Origin: an uncultured Eubacteriales bacterium
GTDB taxonomy: Bacteria; Bacillota; Clostridia; Oscillospirales; Butyricicoccaceae
Direction: 5' to 3'
Assembly (NCBI GenBank): GCA_910579575.1
Contig: CAJTUM010000002.1
Coordinates: 196,525 to 260,524 of the forward strand
Length of the DNA stretch: 64,000 nucleotides
The notes below the pieces were generated by a model, which searched no databases, was not told the DNA's origin, and saw only the letters and a list, made by a program, of their open reading frames with translations. Every line of letters starts with the position of its first letter. Within the stretch, counting starts at the first letter, position 1. Shown here one piece after another: positions 60,404-64,000 of this stretch. A program made the position numbers and the translations under genes.

Positions 60404-61300
60404 TCAAAGCGTCCCTGCTTCGTCTGTTTGCGCCGGCTCAGGCTCTCTGTTTTGAACCCGCGCATCCTTGATAAACAGCGCCGTGCCAATCCCCAATTGG
60501 GGCATAATGCTGAAATAAGCCGCCACTTCTGTGAAAACGGCGGCATAAGCCGCAGCAGAATTGATGTCCCCGCCAAAAATCAGCATACAGAAAATCGAAG
60601 CCATCAGCGCATAGCCGATCAGCTGCAACAAGGAAAGCAACTGTAGACCAATATATTTCCAATAAAACCCTTTTAACAGCTTGGAGGATTCTTTCATACA
60701 GGCCAAAGGGCCTTTTTCCGGCTGCTCAGCCAGCAAGTAAGCAGCCGGCGCAAACCGCGCCATAATCAAATACGTCGGCCCAAAGACTGCCAACAGCAAA
60801 AGATAAAGTTTATGAACGGACAGCAACAGGAAAAACAAGTTGCCGCTGAGCAGCGCGGCGAAAAACAACGGATCAACTCGGTAAAGAACCGCCAGCGCCA
60901 GACCGCCAAACAACGTCAGCGCCGCCAATGCAATCAAGGTTTGCGCCAGCATCAACAAAATCGAGCTGCTGAGCCGCTTGCCGTCGCCATACCAAGCCAG
61001 AGCTTTTGTCGCTCTGGTTTCCCTCTGCGCAGCGATATCGCAAAAGACGCCTCGAGCGCCCACATTGGCCGGCGCGGTTACAATCAGCGAAAGGAAGGCG
61101 ATCAGCAAGCCTGTAATCAGGCTGCGCAGGCTGTCTGTAGCTCCCTGGGCATAATAGCCTCGCAGCTGACCCAGCGCTAGAGCGACGCCAAACAACACGG
61201 CCATAGCGCCTATGCAAGCGCCGTAACGCTGCCGCGCCAAGCCTTTGGCCATATGGCGGATATAGAAATTACTTAATTTGTGTCGGTTGTCCTTCGCCAT
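60404..61300 (-). CDS. DUF975-like integral membrane protein
   Basis: 298 residues from ATG 61300 (MAKDNRHKLSNFYIRHMAKG), after GAGGAAAGAAGG. Six or so hydrophobic segments; ESSKLLKGFYWKYIGLQLLS near 215 is the signature-like helix of DUF975 proteins. Function unknown. It is 24 bp downstream of the VanW gene, so both may act at the envelope. Confidence 0.72.
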   Translation of the reverse strand: MAKDNRHKLSNFYIRHMAKGLARQRYGACIGAMAVLFGVALALGQLRGYYAQGATDSLRSLITGLLIAFLSLIVTAPANVGARGVFCDIAAQRETRATKALAWYGDGKRLSSSILLMLAQTLIALAALTLFGGLALAVLYRVDPLFFAALLSGNLFFLLLSVHKLYLLLLAVFGPTYLIMARFAPAAYLLAEQPEKGPLACMKESSKLLKGFYWKYIGLQLLSLLQLIGYALMASIFCMLIFGGDINSAAAYAAVFTEVAAYFSIMPQLGIGTALFIKDARVQNREPEPAQTDEAGTL

Positions 61301-61324
61301 CCACGAACCTTCTTTCCTCAAACA

Positions 61325-63082
61325 TTAGGGGTCTTGTTGGGCCGGCGGCTCTTCCACAGGCGGCTCCTCGGCAGAGGGTTCTTCCGGCGCCGGGTCTGTC
61401 GGCGTCTCAGGCTGAGTCGTCGGCTCCTCCGAGGGCTCTGTCGGCGGTTCGACAGGCGGTTCAGGAGGCTGTTCCGCCACTTTTTCCGGCCCTCTTAAAA
61501 TCACTTTGTCCACTCGTTTATATGTACTGTTGTTTTCCAGCGTACGGCTGACCTCTTTGCCGTCCACATATACCACTCGGTAAGAAACCGTTTTGTACCC
61601 CGGATACCCGCCGCTCTTGGTTTTGGTTTGTCCCGGCGCCAGGCTGGGGTCGTCTTCATAAACCGTTTGGAAGGGATCGGAGGAAAGGGTTTGGGTCACA
61701 ATTTCCACCCGTTTATCCTGGGTTTGGGTGCCCAACAGCGAAACCGTCAGCGAAGATCCGCTGGTCCCCGCCACGACCTTGATGGGGTAATCCGTATTAT
61801 TGCGGAACCGGAAATCCACCGCGCCATAGGCCACAGTGGCGTCCTGTCCCAGCGGCACATAGCTTACATACAAGCTATGATTCCGCCGCTCCACAATCTC
61901 CATATCCGCCTTTAGCGTGGCCACATAGAGGGTGGAAGACACCTGGCAGATACCGCCGCCAACGCCGTCTTCCGCGCCGCCGTTGGCAAACACAGTAGCG
62001 TCTTTAAAACCGGTGGCATAGGTCCGAGGGCCCACAACGTCATTATAGGAAAACACGTCGCCAGGATTGAGAATCGTGCCGTTGATATGGCTGGCCGCCA
62101 GCTTGACGTTGGTGGTTCGCCCTACCAAGCCGGCGTTGAATCGCGTGGTACAGCTGCCCAGAGTATCCCGAAACAGCTTGCTTTGCAGATCTTCTGTGGT
62201 AATCTGCGGCGCCACAAACTGCACTGGCGCTTCCACCACTCGCTGATCGCTGCCGTCTAAAATGGCTTGAACTTGCTGGATATCAAAATCCGCTCCCGCC
62301 TGAGAAGGGGCGATGGTGTTGCCCGTCGGGTCGCTGGCCAGATCCAGATAAGCGTTGTGCATTTCCCCCGCTATCTCGTCATGAATGGCCTGCAAATTCA
62401 CAGGATCGGGCTCTACCACTGGCGCGGTATATTCAATCGGCTCGCTGGAGCCCTGGGTCAGCCGTTCCAACACCAGCTGAGAGAGCTGCTGTTTGTCCAC
62501 TTCATATCCAGCCTGCCCTCGATCAATAATCAGAGTATCTCCTTCCAAGGCATAGCTGGGCTGCTCCACCTGCTGGCTTACTTGAGCCGCCACGCCCTCC
62601 ATTTGGCTTTCCACTATCTGAGGGTCCACGTTGACGGCTGTTTTGATATCCGCTCCGCCAAAAAAGGCGGCTGCAACCTGACCTGCGCGATGAAAAATAT
62701 TTCCTGTTCGGCCATAAGCGCAGGCGTTGTCCGCGGTTTGCTCCAAGTTATAGGCTGCGCCCATATTGCTGATATCCAGGTCGTGCTGTTCGCCGTTTAC
62801 CACAATAGATACCTGGCCCAGCGCTTGCTGCTTGTCGGCGTATTCTTGCTGCAATAAGGTCAGAACCTGCTCCCGATTCATTTTGCCCACTTCCAGACCG
62901 TCGATGGTCACGCCGGGATAAATATCCTGATAACCAACCAACGCAGCGCCCAAAAACGCGCATACCACAACCAAAGCGCCGGCAACAACAGCCGCCGTAG
63001 CCGTTCCTTTTCGGGATTTTTTCGCCGCGCGCTTCCCGCTGCTCTTCTGCTTCTGGGGAGTTGCGTTTTTCACTTCGGACAT
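61325..63082 (-). CDS. VanW-family cell-envelope protein with G5 domain
   Basis: 585 residues. Lys-rich N-terminus, one membrane helix (about 30-52), two peptidoglycan-binding-4-like segments (about 60-300), VanW domain (about 320-450; FNAGLVGRTTNVKLAASHING, DVFSYNDVVGPRT, GGGICQVSSTLYVATLKA), a G5 domain (about 460-545) and an acidic Pro/Glu/Thr tail. Outside-facing, membrane-anchored. VanW is found in some vancomycin clusters but this widespread version is not evidence of resistance. Confidence 0.92.
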   Translation of the reverse strand: MSEVKNATPQKQKSSGKRAAKKSRKGTATAAVVAGALVVVCAFLGAALVGYQDIYPGVTIDGLEVGKMNREQVLTLLQQEYADKQQALGQVSIVVNGEQHDLDISNMGAAYNLEQTADNACAYGRTGNIFHRAGQVAAAFFGGADIKTAVNVDPQIVESQMEGVAAQVSQQVEQPSYALEGDTLIIDRGQAGYEVDKQQLSQLVLERLTQGSSEPIEYTAPVVEPDPVNLQAIHDEIAGEMHNAYLDLASDPTGNTIAPSQAGADFDIQQVQAILDGSDQRVVEAPVQFVAPQITTEDLQSKLFRDTLGSCTTRFNAGLVGRTTNVKLAASHINGTILNPGDVFSYNDVVGPRTYATGFKDATVFANGGAEDGVGGGICQVSSTLYVATLKADMEIVERRNHSLYVSYVPLGQDATVAYGAVDFRFRNNTDYPIKVVAGTSGSSLTVSLLGTQTQDKRVEIVTQTLSSDPFQTVYEDDPSLAPGQTKTKSGGYPGYKTVSYRVVYVDGKEVSRTLENNSTYKRVDKVILRGPEKVAEQPPEPPVEPPTEPSEEPTTQPETPTDPAPEEPSAEEPPVEEPPAQQDP

Positions 63083-63600
63083 GAGGCGTCATCCTCCACT
63101 CCATCATAATACAAAATCGGGGTCTCATTGCAGCGCGAAGTAAAAAGGCTTCGTTGCGCCAACTTCCCCTTCTTTTGATTATATGCCTTTTGCGCCTCAA
63201 TAGCAATTACTAAACGGTAACAATTTCAATAAGATTCTCGGGAAAGCGACTCAAAAAACAGACCTTCTTCCAAAAAATCCGAAATTTTCGGCTTGTTCAA
63301 GCCGACCTGGTCTTGGTTCAAAAAGACCTTTATGCAAAAAAGCGCCCTATGCTATTATCGTATTAAAGCCTTAGAATTGTTTTGATTTTTTCACATATAT
63401 AGTATTGGATATAAAATCCATAATTTCAAAAGGATATGTCGTAAGAAATTTAGTGGAAGATACAGCAGCGATTATAAAACTACTGCACCCGCCCAGCGTC
63501 GATCCATTTGACTCTTCCCAGAGCGGCATAATACTCCAATATCTTCTAATAATAATTCCCATTTATACACAAAGCGATATTGAGCGTCACAGCGTTTTGC
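63083..63600. other. Intergenic region without recognised gene
   Basis: About 520 bp between the VanW gene and the 5S terminator. Short frames here lack ribosome sites and sensible protein sequence. Near 63356 TATCGTATTAAA is promoter-like; AT-rich sequence from 63370 to 63480 shows nothing I can name. Confidence 0.5.
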
Positions 63601-63601
63601 C

Positions 63602-63643
63602 AAAAAGCAAAAAAGAGACAAGCATAAACTCGTCTCTTTTCTG
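63602..63643 (-). terminator. Terminator of the tRNA-5S transcript
   Basis: AAAAGAGAC / GTCTCTTTT stem with a ~12-nt loop and a T-rich run directly after the 5S rRNA 3' end on the minus strand. Confidence 0.82.
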
Positions 63644-63759
63644 TGTAAGCGCCGACCTATTTTCCCGGGCCGTCGCCAGCCAAGTATTTTCGGCACTCGT
63701 GAGCTTAACTTCTGTGTTCGAGATGGGAACAGGTGGACCCTCACGGTCATCAACACTTA
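63643..63759 (-). rRNA. rrf: 5S ribosomal RNA
   Basis: The minus strand contains the conserved 5S segments GGTCCACCTGTTCCCATC, TCGAACACAGAAGTTAAGC and the closing CGGCGC region; about 117 nt, the usual length. It follows two tRNAs rather than an adjacent 23S gene inside the window. Confidence 0.95.
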
Positions 63760-63798
63760 CTATCTAATTTTATTATTAACCCCATAGGGATAATAAAC

Positions 63799-63873
63799 TG
63801 GTGACCCGTGGGAGAATCGAACTCCCGTTTGCGGCGTGAGAGGCCGCCGTCTTAACCGCTTGACCAACGGGCC
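63799..63873 (-). tRNA. tRNA-Glu (anticodon CUC)
   Basis: Cloverleaf on the minus strand: acceptor GGCCCGT/ACGGGTC, anticodon stem GCGGC/GCCGC with loop CTCTCAC giving CUC, T-arm GGGAGTTCGATTCTCCC, and an encoded ACCA end. Confidence 0.93.
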
Positions 63874-63927
63874 GCGCTGCATTTATATGAAATCCGCTCG
63901 CCCGCTAAGACGAGCGGACATCTATCC

Positions 63928-64000
63928 TGGTGCACCTTCAGGGACTCGAACCCGGGACCCACTGATTAAGAGTCAGTTGCTCTACCAACTGAGCTAAAGG
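63928..64000 (-). tRNA. tRNA-Lys (anticodon CUU), 5' end beyond window
   Basis: Minus strand: D-arm AGCTCAGTTGGTAGAGC, anticodon arm ACTGACTCTTAATCAGT giving CUU, T-arm CCGGGTTCGAGTCCC(T)G and TGCACCA end. About three 5' bases of the acceptor stem are outside the window. Confidence 0.92.

Noticed and set aside
61325..63082. VanW gene as a vancomycin-resistance marker
   Set aside because: No vanHAX-type ligase genes are present; VanW-G5 proteins are common envelope proteins in Firmicutes.
63371..63767. Small frames between the VanW gene and 5S rRNA
   Set aside because: No ribosome sites, no recognisable protein; some run into the 5S rRNA or its terminator.

Overview
The window is a chromosomal segment of an anaerobic, amino-acid-fermenting Firmicute of the class Clostridia. 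The evidence is a complete glycine reductase (Stickland) operon, a full selenocysteine toolkit, Firmicute-type strong Shine-Dalgarno sequences, lysine and glycine riboswitches, S-layer-homology surface proteins and a citrate lyase operon. Base composition is fairly GC-rich for a clostridium, with long meaningless antisense reading frames over the GC-rich genes. I cannot name the genus. No phage, plasmid, insertion sequence or CRISPR array is seen.

Layout. (1) 1-3.5 kb: citrate lyase operon citD-citE-citF-citC, leftward from a clear promoter at 3.46 kb. (2) 3.5-9 kb: small accessory genes, including an esterase, a Nudix hydrolase, dCTP deaminase, an ArsC/Spx-like protein, and a gene interrupted by an in-frame amber codon. 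(3) 9-12.5 kb: a lysine riboswitch with terminator controlling an APC-family permease and a downstream amidohydrolase. (4) 13-21.5 kb: a pseudouridine synthase with a probable non-AUG start, a secreted subtilisin-like protease beside a free-standing copy of its propeptide, and a large SLH surface protein whose promoter lies between perfect inverted repeats. (5) 21.6-30 kb: grdX-grdE-grdB-trxB-trxA-grdA-grdC-grdD behind a tandem glycine riboswitch. GrdB and GrdA each contain an in-frame TGA read as selenocysteine. (6) 30-45 kb: tRNA-Sec, selB, selA, a Se/S carrier-like protein, a YedF/TusA-like protein, a YedE-type transporter, a cysteine desulfurase-like enzyme, selD (itself a selenoprotein), a LysR regulator and an Mrp-type ATPase. 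(7) 45-63 kb: surface proteins, acetyltransferases, an acyl-ACP thioesterase, MerR and XRE regulators, MATE and MFS transporters, an AlaX-type editing enzyme, Nudix and HAD hydrolases and a VanW protein. (8) Right end: 5S rRNA, tRNA-Glu and a cut-off tRNA-Lys.

How it fits together. Glycine reductase reduces glycine to acetyl phosphate using electrons passed from NADPH through TrxB and TrxA to the selenoproteins GrdA and GrdB. The adjacent selenium cluster would import or handle selenium (YedE, YedF, DUF3343-like), mobilise it (desulfurase), activate it to selenophosphate (SelD), load it on tRNA-Sec (SelA) and insert it at UGA (SelB). All core parts of selenoprotein synthesis except seryl-tRNA synthetase are in this one window. 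An 18-bp motif is shared, with one mismatch, between the grdX upstream region and the tRNA-Sec/peptidase intergenic region.

The most unusual structure is a pair of related ~145-bp segments at 21405-21547 and 50355-50499. Each carries a conserved promoter between perfect 16-bp inverted repeats and sits beside a surface-protein gene. In the first copy the promoter faces the gene; in the second it faces away from a start-less, cell-wall-anchor-bearing gene fragment. This is the arrangement expected of invertible, phase-variable promoter switches.
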